A stretch of DNA of 64,000 nucleotides from NCBI GenBank assembly GCA_011053055.1, contig DRHT01000018.1, forward strand, positions 62,001 to 126,000, in the 5' to 3' direction. Shown here in pieces: positions 54,665-64,000 of the stretch (its first letter is position 1; every line of letters begins with the position of its first letter). Source of the DNA: Halopseudomonas sabulinigri. Its GTDB lineage: Bacteria > Pseudomonadota > Gammaproteobacteria > Pseudomonadales > Pseudomonadaceae. The notes beneath the pieces were generated by a model. That model was given only the letters and a program-made list of their open reading frames with translations, had not been told where the DNA came from and searched no databases. The translations under genes were made by a program, and so were the position numbers.

Positions 54665-56440
54665 ATGATGCGTACCCATTATTGCGGCCAGTTGAATGAA
54701 ACGCTGGCGGATCAGGAAATCACTCTTTGCGGCTGGGTTCACCGCCGACGCGACCACGGCGGAGTGATCTTTCTTGATATACGCGATCGTGAGGGTCTGG
54801 CTCAGGTGGTCTTTGATCCCGACCGCAAAGACACTTTTGCGATGGCTGATAGCGTGCGCAGCGAGTACGTAGTGCGGATTCGCGGTAAGGTACGCGCCCG
54901 TCCTGAAGGTGCGGTGAATCCGAACATGGCATCGGGTGCCATTGAAGTGCTGGGCTATGAGCTGGAAGTACTCAATCAGGCAGAAACGCCGCCGTTTCCG
55001 TTGAATGAGTATTCCGACGTCGGTGAGGAAACGCGCCTGCGTTATCGTTTTATCGATCTGCGCCGCCCAGAGATGGCGGCCAAGCTGAAGTTGCGCTCGC
55101 AGATCACCAGCAGCGTGCGCCGTTACCTTGATGAAAACGGCTTCCTTGATGTGGAAACCCCGATTCTGACCCGCGCAACCCCTGAAGGTGCGCGTGATTA
55201 TCTGGTGCCCAGTCGCACCCATCCCGGCCATTTCTTTGCACTGCCACAGTCGCCGCAGTTATTTAAACAGCTGTTGATGGTGTCTGGCTTCGATCGTTAT
55301 TACCAGATCGCCAAGTGCTTCCGCGATGAAGATTTGCGCGCTGACCGTCAGCCTGAATTTACGCAGATCGATATCGAAACCAGCTTCCTCGATGAGGCTG
55401 ACATCATGGGCTTGACCGAAGGCATGATTCGCCAACTGTTCAAGCAGGTGCTGGATGTGGATCTCGGCGAGTTCCCGCACATGACCTATGAAGAGGCTAT
55501 GCGTCGCTACGGTTCGGATAAGCCGGATCTGCGCAACCCGCTGGAGCTGGTTGATGTGGCGGATCAGTTGGCTGGCGTCGAGTTCAAGGTGTTCAGTGGT
55601 CCTGCCAACGATCCAAAAGGTCGGGTTGCCGCGTTGCGGGTGCCGGGTGGCGCGAGCATGCCGCGTAAGCAGATCGACGATTACACTAAGTTTGTTGGTA
55701 TCTACGGCGCTAAGGGTCTGGCTTATATCAAGGTCAACGAGCGTGCCAAAGGGCTGGAAGGCCTGCAGTCGCCGATCGTTAAGTTCATCCCGGAAGATAA
55801 CCTTGAAGTGATTCTGGATCGCGTCGGTGCGGTTGATGGCGATCTGGTGTTCTTCGGTGCGGACAAGGCCAAGATCGTCTCTGAGGCGCTCGGTGCGTTG
55901 CGCATCAAGCTGGGCCACGACCTGGACCTGCTGACATCCACCTGGGCACCCATGTGGGTTGTGGACTTCCCCATGTTTGAAGAGAGCGATGACGGCTCCC
56001 TGTCCGCTCTGCATCACCCCTTTACTGCGCCCAAGTGTTCACCTGAAGAGCTGCAGGCTGCTCCGGCAACCGCGCTGTCACGTGCTTACGACATGGTGCT
56101 CAACGGCACCGAGTTGGGTGGTGGTTCTATCCGTATTCACCGCAAGGAAATGCAGCAGGCGGTATTTAATATTCTTGGCATCAGCCCGGAAGAGCAGCAA
56201 GAGAAGTTTGGCTTCCTGCTGGATGCGCTTAAGTTCGGTGCGCCGCCACACGGTGGCCTTGCCTTTGGTCTGGACCGTTTGGTGATGCTGGTGACGGGTG
56301 CTCAGTCGATTCGCGAAGTCATCGCCTTCCCGAAAACCCAGAGCGCTGCCTGCGTTATGACCCAGGCGCCGGGCTTGGTGGATAGCAAGGCGCTGCGTGA
56401 GTTGAATATTCGCCTGCGTGAGCAAACCAAGGTCGAGTAA
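54665..56440 (+). CDS. aspS: Aspartyl-tRNA synthetase (non-discriminating type expected)
   Basis: 591 residues, bacterial AspRS. An OB-fold anticodon domain (about 1-105, [30 protein letters not shown]) is followed by the class II core: motif 2 [20 protein letters not shown] near 219-238, the GAD insertion domain (about 290-420) and motif 3 [17 protein letters not shown] near 525-541. In Pseudomonas this enzyme charges both tRNA(Asp) and tRNA(Asn), the latter corrected by GatCAB; that property is inferred. The following gene is yebC; a GC-rich hairpin CTGCCCC/GGGGCAG (56452-56473) without T run lies between. Confidence 0.97.
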   Translation: MMRTHYCGQLNETLADQEITLCGWVHRRRDHGGVIFLDIRDREGLAQVVFDPDRKDTFAMADSVRSEYVVRIRGKVRARPEGAVNPNMASGAIEVLGYELEVLNQAETPPFPLNEYSDVGEETRLRYRFIDLRRPEMAAKLKLRSQITSSVRRYLDENGFLDVETPILTRATPEGARDYLVPSRTHPGHFFALPQSPQLFKQLLMVSGFDRYYQIAKCFRDEDLRADRQPEFTQIDIETSFLDEADIMGLTEGMIRQLFKQVLDVDLGEFPHMTYEEAMRRYGSDKPDLRNPLELVDVADQLAGVEFKVFSGPANDPKGRVAALRVPGGASMPRKQIDDYTKFVGIYGAKGLAYIKVNERAKGLEGLQSPIVKFIPEDNLEVILDRVGAVDGDLVFFGADKAKIVSEALGALRIKLGHDLDLLTSTWAPMWVVDFPMFEESDDGSLSALHHPFTAPKCSPEELQAAPATALSRAYDMVLNGTELGGGSIRIHRKEMQQAVFNILGISPEEQQEKFGFLLDALKFGAPPHGGLAFGLDRLVMLVTGAQSIREVIAFPKTQSAACVMTQAPGLVDSKALRELNIRLREQTKVE

Positions 56441-56505
56441 GGCGTTACCGGCTGCCCCGTGCCAGCGGGGCAGGCAATCTATTCAGGTTTTCGGAGTTCA
56501 GTGCT

Positions 56506-57252
56506 ATGGCCGGTCATTCCAAATGGGCCAATATCAAGCACCGTAAGGCAGCGCAAGATGCCAAGCGGGGCAAGATTTTCACTAAGTTGATCCGTGAGCT
56601 GACAGTCTCAGCGAAGATCGGCGGCGGCAATCCGGCGGATAACCCGCGTTTGCGCACGGCGGTCGACAAAGCGCTGGGCGCGAATATGACCCGCGATACA
56701 GTCGACCGCGCCATCGCGCGTGGTGCCGGCAGTAATGATGCCGACAACATGGAAGAGCTGACTTACGAGGGTTATGGTGCTGGCGGCGTAGCGATTCTGA
56801 TTGAGGCTATGACGGATAACCGCAATCGCACTGTGGGCGAGGTGCGCCATGCATTCAGCAAGTGCGGCGGTAACCTGGGTACTGATGGTTCGGTGGCTTA
56901 CCTATTCACCCGTCGCGGTCAGATCAGCTTTGCGCCTGGCGTGGATGAAGATGCTCTGATGGACGCGGCGTTGGAGGCGGGGGCTGAAGACGTGGTCGCT
57001 AATGATGATGGCTCCTTCGATGTGTTCAGCCGCTTTGAAGAGTTCGGTGCGGTGCGCGACGGTCTGGAATCTGCCGGTTTCGTTGGTGAGTCGGCCGATC
57101 TGGTGATGATCCCTAGTACGCTGGCAGAGCTGGATCTGGATACGGCAGAGAAGGTCGTCCGTCTGGTTGATATGCTGGAAGACCTCGATGATGTGCAAAA
57201 CGTCTATTCGAATGCCGATATCAGCGACGAAATCATTGAGCAGCTGGGGTGA
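56506..57252 (+). CDS. yebC: YebC/PmpR family protein
   Basis: 248 residues. The family start [22 protein letters not shown], the [23 protein letters not shown] block and the [15 protein letters not shown] helix are all present. YebC proteins are DNA-binding regulators (PmpR represses quorum-sensing genes in P. aeruginosa), and YebC has more recently been linked to translation through polyproline stretches. Which role applies here cannot be seen. It lies 66 bp after aspS and is closed by a strong terminator, so it is at least partly separate from ruvC. Confidence 0.94.
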   Translation: MAGHSKWANIKHRKAAQDAKRGKIFTKLIRELTVSAKIGGGNPADNPRLRTAVDKALGANMTRDTVDRAIARGAGSNDADNMEELTYEGYGAGGVAILIEAMTDNRNRTVGEVRHAFSKCGGNLGTDGSVAYLFTRRGQISFAPGVDEDALMDAALEAGAEDVVANDDGSFDVFSRFEEFGAVRDGLESAGFVGESADLVMIPSTLAELDLDTAEKVVRLVDMLEDLDDVQNVYSNADISDEIIEQLG

Positions 57253-57275
57253 TCCTGGCGTAAACTCTGTTCGGA

Positions 57276-57299
57276 GGGAGGCTATAGCCTCCCTTTTTT
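57276..57299 (+). terminator. Terminator after yebC
   Basis: GGGAGGC, loop TATA, GCCTCCC (57276-57293), followed by six T. Confidence 0.93.
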
Positions 57300-57340
57300 A
57301 TAGCGATTTCATAGCATTATCAGGAAAGGGCGGCGGCGCA

Positions 57341-57868
57341 ATGGCACTGATTCTGGGGATTGACCCCGGCTCGCGGATTACGGGTTTCGGTATCGTGCGG
57401 CACCAGGCTGGGCGTTGCGAATATGTTACCTCCGGATGTATCCGTCTGGGTGACGGCCCTTTCCCTGAGCGGTTGCAAAAAATCTTTCAGCATCTTTCCG
57501 AACTGATCACCCAGTACCAGCCGACCGTCGTCAGCATCGAGCAAGTGTTTATGGCTCGCAATCCAGACTCTGCCCTTAAGCTCGGTCAGGCGCGTGGCGC
57601 AGCTATTGTCGCTGCTGTGAATGCTGGGCTGGCTGTGAATGAGTACAGCGCGCGACAGGTGAAGCAGTCGGTTGTCGGCACCGGCGCGGCAGACAAGAAG
57701 CAGGTACAGCATATGGTCACGCAATTGCTTGGCTTGGCCGGAACGCCGCAGGCTGACGCCGCCGATGCATTGGCTATTGCACTGTGTCATGCGCATCTCA
57801 GTGGCGTGCAACAACAATTGGGCAATGCTGCGCTGGCGATGCGATCGGGTCGCGTGCGTCGGCGTTGA
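57341..57868 (+). CDS. ruvC: Holliday junction endonuclease RuvC
   Basis: 175 residues. RuvC cuts four-way junctions in concert with RuvAB. Catalytic acidic residues are visible: Asp8 in [14 protein letters not shown], Glu in [25 protein letters not shown] and the C-terminal Asp pair in [17 protein letters not shown]. The ATG at 57341 is preceded by AGGAAAG; the frame is open upstream through the yebC terminator, which rules that extension out. First gene of ruvCAB; ruvA follows after 32 bp. No LexA box was found ahead of it. Confidence 0.96.
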   Translation: MALILGIDPGSRITGFGIVRHQAGRCEYVTSGCIRLGDGPFPERLQKIFQHLSELITQYQPTVVSIEQVFMARNPDSALKLGQARGAAIVAAVNAGLAVNEYSARQVKQSVVGTGAADKKQVQHMVTQLLGLAGTPQADAADALAIALCHAHLSGVQQQLGNAALAMRSGRVRRR

Positions 57869-57900
57869 ACATATCTTGAACAGAGTCAGGGAGTAGCTGA

Positions 57901-58506
57901 GTGATAGGGCGTTTGACTGGAATATTGCTAGAGAAGCAGCCGCCACACATCGTGCTGGATGTGCAGGGTGTGGGCTATGAGTTGGACGCGCCCATGAGCA
58001 CCATCTATCAGTTGCCGGCGCTGGGGGAGCGAGTGACCTTGCATACCCACATGGTCGTGCGTGAAGACGCGCAGCTGCTCTATGCCTTTGCTGACAAACG
58101 CGGGCGTGAGCTTTTTCGCGAGTTGATTCGCCTGAACGGAGTCGGTCCTAAATTGGCGCTGGCGTTGATGTCGGGTATGGAAGTCGATGAGCTGGTGATG
58201 GCAGTGCAGCATCAGGACGTCAGTGCGTTCGTGCGCATTCCCGGCGTTGGCAAGAAAACGGCAGAGCGCTTGTTGATTGAGTTGCGTGACCGGTTCAAAG
58301 CTTGGGAATCCACTCCCGGTGGCGTGTCCTTAGCCGTTACTGGGCTCGCTGCAGCACCTGTGGCTAAACCTAGTGCTGATGCGGTTAGTGCCTTGATTTC
58401 TCTGGGCTACAAGCCGCAAGAAGCGAGTAGGGCGGTGTCTGCTGTAGACGAAGAAGGGCTTTCCAGCGAGGAGTTGATTCGCCGCGCACTCAAGGGCATG
58501 GTGTAA
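57901..58506 (+). CDS. ruvA: Holliday junction branch-migration protein RuvA
   Basis: 201 residues. RuvA tetramers hold the four-way junction flat and load RuvB. Domain I (1-65) begins [12 protein letters not shown]; domain II has two helix-hairpin-helix motifs ([19 protein letters not shown] and [22 protein letters not shown]); a flexible linker leads to domain III (about 155-201, [20 protein letters not shown]), which contacts RuvB. The start is GTG with GGGAG 7 nt upstream. Confidence 0.97.
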   Translation: MIGRLTGILLEKQPPHIVLDVQGVGYELDAPMSTIYQLPALGERVTLHTHMVVREDAQLLYAFADKRGRELFRELIRLNGVGPKLALALMSGMEVDELVMAVQHQDVSAFVRIPGVGKKTAERLLIELRDRFKAWESTPGGVSLAVTGLAAAPVAKPSADAVSALISLGYKPQEASRAVSAVDEEGLSSEELIRRALKGMV

Positions 58507-58539
58507 CCAGCCCGTAGGTCATATCACCATGGATACAGC

Positions 58540-59601
58540 ATGCTTGAAGAAGATCGTTTGATCGCTGCTGCCCCGCGGCAGCAAGAGGATGTAATAGATC
58601 GGGCGATTCGTCCGTACAAACTGGCCGAATATATCGGTCAGCCGGTTGTGCGTGAGCAGATGGAATTGTTCATCAAAGCTGCTAAAGGCCGCGGCGAAGC
58701 GCTGGATCACGTGCTCATTTTCGGCCCTCCGGGTCTAGGTAAAACCACGCTGGCCAACATCATTGCGCAGGAAATGGGTGCGCAAATAAAAAGTACCTCC
58801 GGCCCTGTGCTCGAACGTGCGGGAGACTTGGCCGCGCTCCTGACTAATCTGGAAGCGGGTGATGTTCTTTTTATTGATGAGATTCATCGTTTGTCCCCGG
58901 TGGTTGAAGAGATCCTTTATCCCGCGATGGAGGACTACCAGCTCGATATCATGATCGGCGATGGTCCAGCTGCTCGTTCAATCAAGCTGGAGCTACCACC
59001 CTTCACATTGGTGGGTGCGACTACTCGGGCGGGGATGCTCACTAATCCGTTGCGTGACCGCTTTGGCATTGTTCAGCGTTTGGAGTTTTATGGTGTAGAC
59101 GATCTGGCTATCATCGTCGGCCGCTCAGCCGGCATTCTCGGGCTTCAGCTGGAACCAGCGGGTGCCCGCGAGATTGCGCGTCGGTCCCGTGGTACGCCGC
59201 GAATCGCTAATCGACTGTTACGACGGGTGCGCGATTTTGCCGAAGTACGCAGCCAAGGCGCTATTACGCGTGAGGTTGCGGATCAGGCATTGAATTTGTT
59301 GGATGTCGATGAGCAGGGCTTCGACCATATGGATCGACGGTTGCTACTGACCATGATCGACAAGTTTGATGGTGGCCCGGTAGGTATCGATAACCTGGCG
59401 GCGGCCATTAGTGAAGAGCGGCACACTATTGAAGATGTCCTGGAGCCCTATCTCATCCAGCAGGGATTCATCATGCGCACACCACGTGGTCGGGTGGTTA
59501 CACGCCATGCTTACCTGCATTTTGGTCTGAATTTGCCCAGCCGAATGATGCCTCAGGCCGCTGATCTGTTCGATGATTCCGCCGCACCGGATTCGCCCTG
59601 A
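58540..59601 (+). CDS. ruvB: Holliday junction ATPase RuvB
   Basis: 353 residues. The hexameric AAA+ motor drives branch migration with RuvA. Walker [13 protein letters not shown] is near residues 62-73, Walker [17 protein letters not shown] near 107-122, sensor 1 [20 protein letters not shown] near 160-179 with the arginine finger, and a winged-helix DNA domain at the end ([21 protein letters not shown]). It follows ruvA by 33 bp. Confidence 0.98.
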   Translation: MLEEDRLIAAAPRQQEDVIDRAIRPYKLAEYIGQPVVREQMELFIKAAKGRGEALDHVLIFGPPGLGKTTLANIIAQEMGAQIKSTSGPVLERAGDLAALLTNLEAGDVLFIDEIHRLSPVVEEILYPAMEDYQLDIMIGDGPAARSIKLELPPFTLVGATTRAGMLTNPLRDRFGIVQRLEFYGVDDLAIIVGRSAGILGLQLEPAGAREIARRSRGTPRIANRLLRRVRDFAEVRSQGAITREVADQALNLLDVDEQGFDHMDRRLLLTMIDKFDGGPVGIDNLAAAISEERHTIEDVLEPYLIQQGFIMRTPRGRVVTRHAYLHFGLNLPSRMMPQAADLFDDSAAPDSP

Positions 59602-59661
59602 AAAATATTTTGAATTTAACGAGGTTGCCTACTATGCAAAACGTCAAGTTGGCACTACATT

Positions 59662-60111
59662 ATGCGCGTTGAACGTCCAGGGCCGCCATTCGAGCTGAGA
59701 GCCCGCGTCTACTTTGAAGATACCGATGCCGGTGGCATCGTCTACTACGTCAATTATCTGAAGTTTATGGAGCGTGCGCGAACAGAGCTGGTTCGCACTC
59801 TCGGGTTTGATCAAAGTGCTTTGCAAAGAGAAAATGTCATCTTTGTTGTGCACTCTGTGACGGCACGTTACCACGCGCCCGCTCGGCTGGATGATGAACT
59901 TGTCGTCTCTGCAGCTGTCTTGGAAACCAAGCGTGCAAGTATTCGCTTCCGTCAGCAGGTCAAGCGGGCGGATGGCGAATTGCTGTGTGAGGGGGAGGTT
60001 CTGGTTGCTTGTGTCAGTGCTGACCGTTACCGCCCCAGAGCTATACCCGAGGTTATGCGCAGTGCTTTTGAGCGCTGGGCAGTGGCAGATAACGATGAAG
60101 GGACCCTATGA
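59662..60111 (+). CDS. ybgC: YbgC family acyl-CoA thioesterase
   Basis: 149 residues, hotdog fold. The catalytic segment [34 protein letters not shown] carries the family Asp. YbgC hydrolyses short-chain acyl-CoA and is the customary first gene of the tol-pal cluster; it associates with phospholipid-synthesis enzymes at the membrane in E. coli. tolQ follows after 21 bp. Confidence 0.95.
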   Translation: MRVERPGPPFELRARVYFEDTDAGGIVYYVNYLKFMERARTELVRTLGFDQSALQRENVIFVVHSVTARYHAPARLDDELVVSAAVLETKRASIRFRQQVKRADGELLCEGEVLVACVSADRYRPRAIPEVMRSAFERWAVADNDEGTL

Positions 60112-60132
60112 GTAAGCGAGGAGTGGTGAAGC

Positions 60133-60819
60133 GTGCAAGCTGATCAAATGTCTATGTGGCACCTGGTTTCAGGCGCCAGTGTGCTGGTACAACTAGTGAT
60201 GCTGACGCTGCTGACCGCGTCTATTGTGTCATGGGTGATGATTTTTCAGCGCAGCAGCTTCATGCGTTCGGCCAAGAATTCGTTGGATGACTTCGAAGAT
60301 CGTTTTTGGTCTGGGGTCGATTTGTCGCAGCTTTATCGGCAGGTAACCGGTTCGCCGGACGAAGATTCAGGCCTGGAACAGATATTCCGCGCCGGCTTTA
60401 AAGAGTTCTCTCGTATGCGTCAGCAGTCTGGCGTCGATCCAGATGCGATTATGGATGCGGTGCAGCGTTCCATGCGTGTGGCCATTTCCCGTGAGGAAGA
60501 GAAGCTGGAACAACACTTGTCGTTCCTGGCTACGGTCGGCTCGACCAGCCCTTACGTGGGTTTGTTTGGCACCGTGTGGGGTATTATGAACTCGTTCCGC
60601 GGGCTCGCCACTGTGCAGCAGGCGACGCTGGCGACAGTTGCGCCGGGTATTGCCGAAGCGCTGATCGCTACCGCCATCGGTCTATTTGCCGCCATACCCG
60701 CAGTGGTCGCTTATAACCGCTTCTCCGCACGTTCGGAAATGTTGATTGGCCGCTATTACACGTTTGGCGAAGAGTTCTCCAGCATTCTCCATCGTCGCGT
60801 TCATTCTCGCGATGAGTAA
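60133..60819 (+). CDS. tolQ: Tol-Pal system proton channel subunit TolQ
   Basis: 228 residues with three membrane helices: about 15-37, and a pair in STSPYVGLFGTVWGIMNSFRGLA and GIAEALIATAIGLFAAIPAVVAYN (about 135-190), homologous to ExbB and MotA. With TolR it forms the proton-driven motor that energises TolA during outer-membrane constriction. The start is a GTG; no strong ribosome site, so coupling with ybgC is possible. 12 bp to tolR. Confidence 0.96.
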   Translation: MQADQMSMWHLVSGASVLVQLVMLTLLTASIVSWVMIFQRSSFMRSAKNSLDDFEDRFWSGVDLSQLYRQVTGSPDEDSGLEQIFRAGFKEFSRMRQQSGVDPDAIMDAVQRSMRVAISREEEKLEQHLSFLATVGSTSPYVGLFGTVWGIMNSFRGLATVQQATLATVAPGIAEALIATAIGLFAAIPAVVAYNRFSARSEMLIGRYYTFGEEFSSILHRRVHSRDE

Positions 60820-60831
60820 GGCAGACTAGTT

Positions 60832-61284
60832 ATGACGATGCACATGCAGCGCAGACGCCAGAAGCGCAAACCGGTCGCCGAGATGAACGTCGTGCCTTAC
60901 ATCGACGTCATGCTGGTGTTGCTGGTGATTTTCATGGTGACTGCGCCCATGCTGAATCAAGGCGTGAAAGTGGATTTGCCACAGGTCTCCAGCGAAGTGT
61001 TGCCCTCAGACAGTAATCAGCAGGTACTGACGATGTCTGTGCTGGCCGATGGCACCTATTATTGGAATTTGGGTGATTCGGTTGATACCGAAAACCAGAC
61101 CGACAGCGCGGTTTCGCTTGAAGCCATGACTGACGGTGTTACTAAGATCATGCGCGCCAAGCCGGACACCTTGGTGTACATTCGCGGTGACAAAGCGGCG
61201 AATTATGGTGTGATCATGATGGCAATGGGCGCTCTGCAGCAAGCGGGCGTTCCTAATGTCGGCTTGATAACCGAGGCGCCGTGA
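60832..61284 (+). CDS. tolR: Tol-Pal system protein TolR
   Basis: 150 residues. One N-terminal helix (about 20-40) carries the essential Asp in MNVVPYIDVMLVLLVIFMVTAPML; the periplasmic domain ends in VYIRGDKAANYGVIMMAMGALQQAG. TolR works with TolQ as the proton-coupled stator. Its stop overlaps the tolA start by 4 bp (GTGA). Confidence 0.96.
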   Translation: MTMHMQRRRQKRKPVAEMNVVPYIDVMLVLLVIFMVTAPMLNQGVKVDLPQVSSEVLPSDSNQQVLTMSVLADGTYYWNLGDSVDTENQTDSAVSLEAMTDGVTKIMRAKPDTLVYIRGDKAANYGVIMMAMGALQQAGVPNVGLITEAP

Positions 61285-62342
61285 ATACGCCTGAAAATCG
61301 CCGGCGGGTAGATACGTCCGGGCGCTATTCCTCGCCATTGCTTAAAGCATTTGCGGTGCATCTGGCTGTTGCGATTTTGCTGTTTGCTTCGTTTAGTACT
61401 GCGCCCAGCTTTGAGCCGGCCAGGCCGATTGTGCAAGCGACCTTGGTGCAATTGGACTCTATGAGCCCTGCGACCACGCAGACCGATCAGAAGATAGCCG
61501 GCGAAGCGCAGCGCACCGCAGCGAAGCGCCACGAAGCGGAAGAGTTGGAACGTAAGAAGCAGCAAGAGCAGCAGCAAGAGAACAGGCAAGCAGCTGCGGC
61601 TGCGGCAGCTGATGCGAAAAAGGCCGAAGAGCAAAAAGCTGAAGTCGCAGCGGCCAGCGATGCGGCGGCTAAGGCTGATGCTGCAGCCAAGGCAAAAGCC
61701 GAGGCCGAGGCGAAAGCCGAAGCGCAGCGAAAGGCAGCTGAAGTAGCAGCGGCGAAAAAGCGCGAAGAGGCGGAAACAGCCGCTGATGCAGAAGCTGCCA
61801 AGAAACGCGCTGAAGCAGAAGCCGCTCGCAAGAAGGCTGAAGAAGAGGCCAAGCGTAAAGCGCAAGCTGAGGCTGATGCCAAGAAAAAGGCGGCTGAAGC
61901 GGCTGAAGCTAAGAAACGTGCTGAAGCTGATTCCGCCCGTAAGGCGCAGGAAGACGCTAAAGCCAAGGCTTTGGCAGAGGCGCTTGCTGACGATGCGCAG
62001 TATCAGCAAGCGCAGGCTGATCGGCCTGGCGAGCAGGTTGCCGCCAGTTATGATGACGTCATCCGTCGTTATGTGAGTGAGCAGTGGCGTCGTCCGCCAA
62101 CCGCACGCAACGGCATGGTGGTTGAGGTTCAACTGAGTATGTTGCCTACGGGGCAAATTACGGATGTGGTGGTCACTCGTTCCAGTGGCGACCCCGGGTT
62201 TGATCAATCGGCGGTTCAGGCTGTGCGAAATGTCGGCCGAATCCCGGAAATGCAAACGCTTTCACGCGACAATCCCGCAGCATTTGACCGTCTTTATAGA
62301 CAGCGTCTGCTGCGCTTCAAACCAGAGGATCTGGCATTCTGA
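61281..62342 (+). CDS. tolA: Tol-Pal spanning protein TolA
   Basis: 353 residues in three domains: a short cytoplasmic N-terminus with one membrane helix (about 14-34), a very long Ala/Lys/Glu helical domain II (about 60-235) and a globular C-terminal domain III (about 245-353, [30 protein letters not shown]) that touches TolB and Pal. Domain II bridges the periplasm. The start is GTG overlapping tolR; the stop overlaps tolB (TGATG). Confidence 0.95.
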   Translation: MNTPENRRRVDTSGRYSSPLLKAFAVHLAVAILLFASFSTAPSFEPARPIVQATLVQLDSMSPATTQTDQKIAGEAQRTAAKRHEAEELERKKQQEQQQENRQAAAAAAADAKKAEEQKAEVAAASDAAAKADAAAKAKAEAEAKAEAQRKAAEVAAAKKREEAETAADAEAAKKRAEAEAARKKAEEEAKRKAQAEADAKKKAAEAAEAKKRAEADSARKAQEDAKAKALAEALADDAQYQQAQADRPGEQVAASYDDVIRRYVSEQWRRPPTARNGMVVEVQLSMLPTGQITDVVVTRSSGDPGFDQSAVQAVRNVGRIPEMQTLSRDNPAAFDRLYRQRLLRFKPEDLAF

Positions 62343-63646
62343 TGAAAAGATTTACGCAAGCATTGATCGCAGTGATTGCACTGTGTGCCGCACAAATGAC
62401 GCTGGCGCAAGAAGCCATCGAGATTACTAAAGGTACCGACAAGGCCACCCCGATTGCCGTAGTGCCTTTTGGTTGGCAGGGCAGTACCCCATTACCTGAA
62501 GACCTGGCGCAGATCAGCGCCAATGACCTGCGTAACAGCGGTATGTTCGCCCCTATGGAGCGCAGCAATATGCTGAGCTACCCGGTACGCGGCGAAGAAA
62601 TCAATGCGCGTGACTGGAAGATGATTGGCGTTGATTATGTGGTAGTCGGCCAAGTTAGCAATCAGGCCGGTACCGACCGTTATGAATTGAACTACAGTCT
62701 TTACAGTATTGTGCGCGAGCAGGTATTGCTGTCGAAAACCGTCAGTGGCACCAAAGCGCAGCTGCGCGACATGGCGCATCATCTAAGTGATGAGGTGTTT
62801 GAAGAAATCACCGGCATTAAAGGCGCTTACAATACCAAGTTGTTGTACGTGGCCGCCGAGCGCTTTTCCAAGGATAATACGCGTTATACGCTGCAGCGGT
62901 CTGACTATGACGGCGCGCGCCTATCGACCTTGCTGCAGTCGCGTGAACCTATTCTGAGCCCGTCCTATGCGCCCGATGGGCAGCGCATTGCGTACGTTTC
63001 TTTCGAGTCGGGTCGTCCGGAAATCTACGTGCACTATATTCAGACAGGCCGCCGTGAGCGCATTACCAGCTACGAAGGTTTGAACGGCGCTCCGGCCTGG
63101 TCGCCGGATGGCAACCGGCTGGCCTTTGTGCTGTCGCGTGATGGCAACCCGGAGATTTACGTGATGGATTTGGGCAGCAAGCAATTGCGCCGCGTGACCA
63201 ATCACTTCTCGATCGATACCGAGCCGAGCTGGATGGATGACAACACCATCGCCTTTACGTCGGATCGTGGCGGTAAGCCGCAAATCTACAAACAGAACAT
63301 TAATGGTGGCTCCACCGAGCGCCTAACTTTTGTTGGCAACTATAATGCCAATGCAAAACTTTCCGTTGATGGTCGTACCATGGTTATGGTGCACCGTCAG
63401 GAAGGTTACCGTAATTTTCAGATTGCTACTCAAGACCTCAAACGGGGCAATCTGAGGGTTTTAACAGAAACATCTTTAGATGAGTCACCTACTGTCTCAC
63501 CGAACGGCGTTATGTTAATTTATGCTACCCGTCAACAGGGACGGGGCGTACTCATGCTGGTATCGACAAATGGTCGCGCACGCTCGGAGATTCCGACGCA
63601 GTTCAGCGACCTGCGTGTACCATCATGGTCCCCATACCTGCCATAG
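62342..63646 (+). CDS. tolB: Tol-Pal periplasmic protein TolB
   Basis: 434 residues. A signal peptide ([16 protein letters not shown], about 6-21) is followed by an N-terminal domain (to about 170) and a six-bladed beta-propeller with repeated blades such as [26 protein letters not shown] and [25 protein letters not shown]. TolB binds Pal and TolA and controls which of them Pal contacts. The ATG shares bases with the tolA stop. Confidence 0.97.
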   Translation: MKRFTQALIAVIALCAAQMTLAQEAIEITKGTDKATPIAVVPFGWQGSTPLPEDLAQISANDLRNSGMFAPMERSNMLSYPVRGEEINARDWKMIGVDYVVVGQVSNQAGTDRYELNYSLYSIVREQVLLSKTVSGTKAQLRDMAHHLSDEVFEEITGIKGAYNTKLLYVAAERFSKDNTRYTLQRSDYDGARLSTLLQSREPILSPSYAPDGQRIAYVSFESGRPEIYVHYIQTGRRERITSYEGLNGAPAWSPDGNRLAFVLSRDGNPEIYVMDLGSKQLRRVTNHFSIDTEPSWMDDNTIAFTSDRGGKPQIYKQNINGGSTERLTFVGNYNANAKLSVDGRTMVMVHRQEGYRNFQIATQDLKRGNLRVLTETSLDESPTVSPNGVMLIYATRQQGRGVLMLVSTNGRARSEIPTQFSDLRVPSWSPYLP

Positions 63647-63690
63647 GGCGCACCAACACTAAACCATATGGGGTTAATAGGAGTTTCATG

Positions 63691-64000
63691 ATGGAAGTTA
63701 TCAAGTTCGGTAAAATGGCTGCTTTGGTTGTAGCGTTCGGCGTCGTTGTAGGTTGTTCGTCCAAAGGTGGCGATGCTTCCGGCACTGGCGCAGTTGATCC
63801 TAACGCCGGTTACGGCGCAGGCACTTCTGGCGCAGGTATGGATAATGGCATGAGCAGCGAAGAAGCTTCTCTGCGTGCCGTTACTACTTTCTACTTTGAA
63901 TACGACAGCTCTGAGCTGAAGCAAGAAGCTATGCGCTCTCTTGACGTTCACGCCAAAGATCTGAAGTCTGCTGGCAACCGCGTTGTTCTGGAAGGCCACA
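63691..64000 (+). CDS. pal: Peptidoglycan-associated lipoprotein Pal (OprL), cut by the window end
   Basis: The first 103 residues are present; full length should be about 165. A lipoprotein signal ends in [11 protein letters not shown] (Cys about 21). A Gly-rich linker ([20 protein letters not shown]) precedes the start of the OmpA-like peptidoglycan-binding domain ([26 protein letters not shown]). The second of two adjacent ATGs is chosen because GGAG then lies 7 nt upstream and it matches OprL's start. Last visible gene of the tol-pal cluster. Confidence 0.93.
   Translation, partial: MEVIKFGKMAALVVAFGVVVGCSSKGGDASGTGAVDPNAGYGAGTSGAGMDNGMSSEEASLRAVTTFYFEYDSSELKQEAMRSLDVHAKDLKSAGNRVVLEGH

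Overview
The window reads as chromosome of a gammaproteobacterium of the Pseudomonas group (Pseudomonadaceae; possibly a marine lineage such as Halopseudomonas). The case rests on gene order remembered from P. aeruginosa. The stretch from about 38.1 kb to the end (DUF3108, purN, purM, DUF2066, AI-2E permease, hda, DUF2069, wrbA, arsC, yihY, tlpA, acyP, proS, OprD porin, slyX, membrane cold-shock protein, dps, aspS, yebC, ruvCAB, ybgC, tolQRAB, pal) follows PAO1 PA0943 to PA0973 closely. The start carries fxsA-groESL and the rsmZ-fdxA-mutS-pncC-recA-recX block. Nothing here was aligned; genus is an inference.

0-8.6 kb: end of fxsA, groES-groEL behind a near-consensus sigma-32 promoter, an RsmZ-type sRNA with a GacA upstream site, then fdxA and mutS (minus strand), pncC, recA with a LexA box, and recX. 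The usual rpoS neighbour of rsmZ is missing; the groE block sits there instead.

8.8-20.1 kb: a PA3611-like secreted protein, the tRNA modifier tapT, an EamA permease, an ErdR-type regulator next to a CrbS/MxtR-type SSS-histidine kinase (an acetate-switch pair that I recall as unlinked in PAO1), azlCD, an MFS permease, a YdjM-type membrane protein, a crotonase and tRNA-Ser(GGA).

20.1-25.9 kb: an accessory segment beside the tRNA gene. Three minus-strand genes encode a cytoplasmic coiled-coil protein, an Hsp100/Clp-like AAA+ protein without an N-domain and with a wrecked first ATPase site, and an inner-membrane protein with a cysteine-bearing tail. An intrinsic terminator lies between genes one and two, and an AT-rich 640-bp region lies upstream. 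I recognise no described system in this and consider it the best candidate for something new.

25.9-38.1 kb: an oxidative gene group (alpha/beta hydrolase, TerC, SDR, DUF2855, FAD monooxygenase-like protein) with a divergent TetR regulator and two identical-half-site operators; a small secreted acidic protein; nitronate monooxygenase, HxlR regulator and phosphopantetheinyl transferase; a ten-repeat Sel1 protein; a 3-hydroxyacyl-CoA dehydrogenase.

38.1-64 kb: conserved housekeeping genes for purine synthesis, initiation control (Hda), tRNA charging, Holliday-junction processing and the Tol-Pal envelope complex, ending inside pal.
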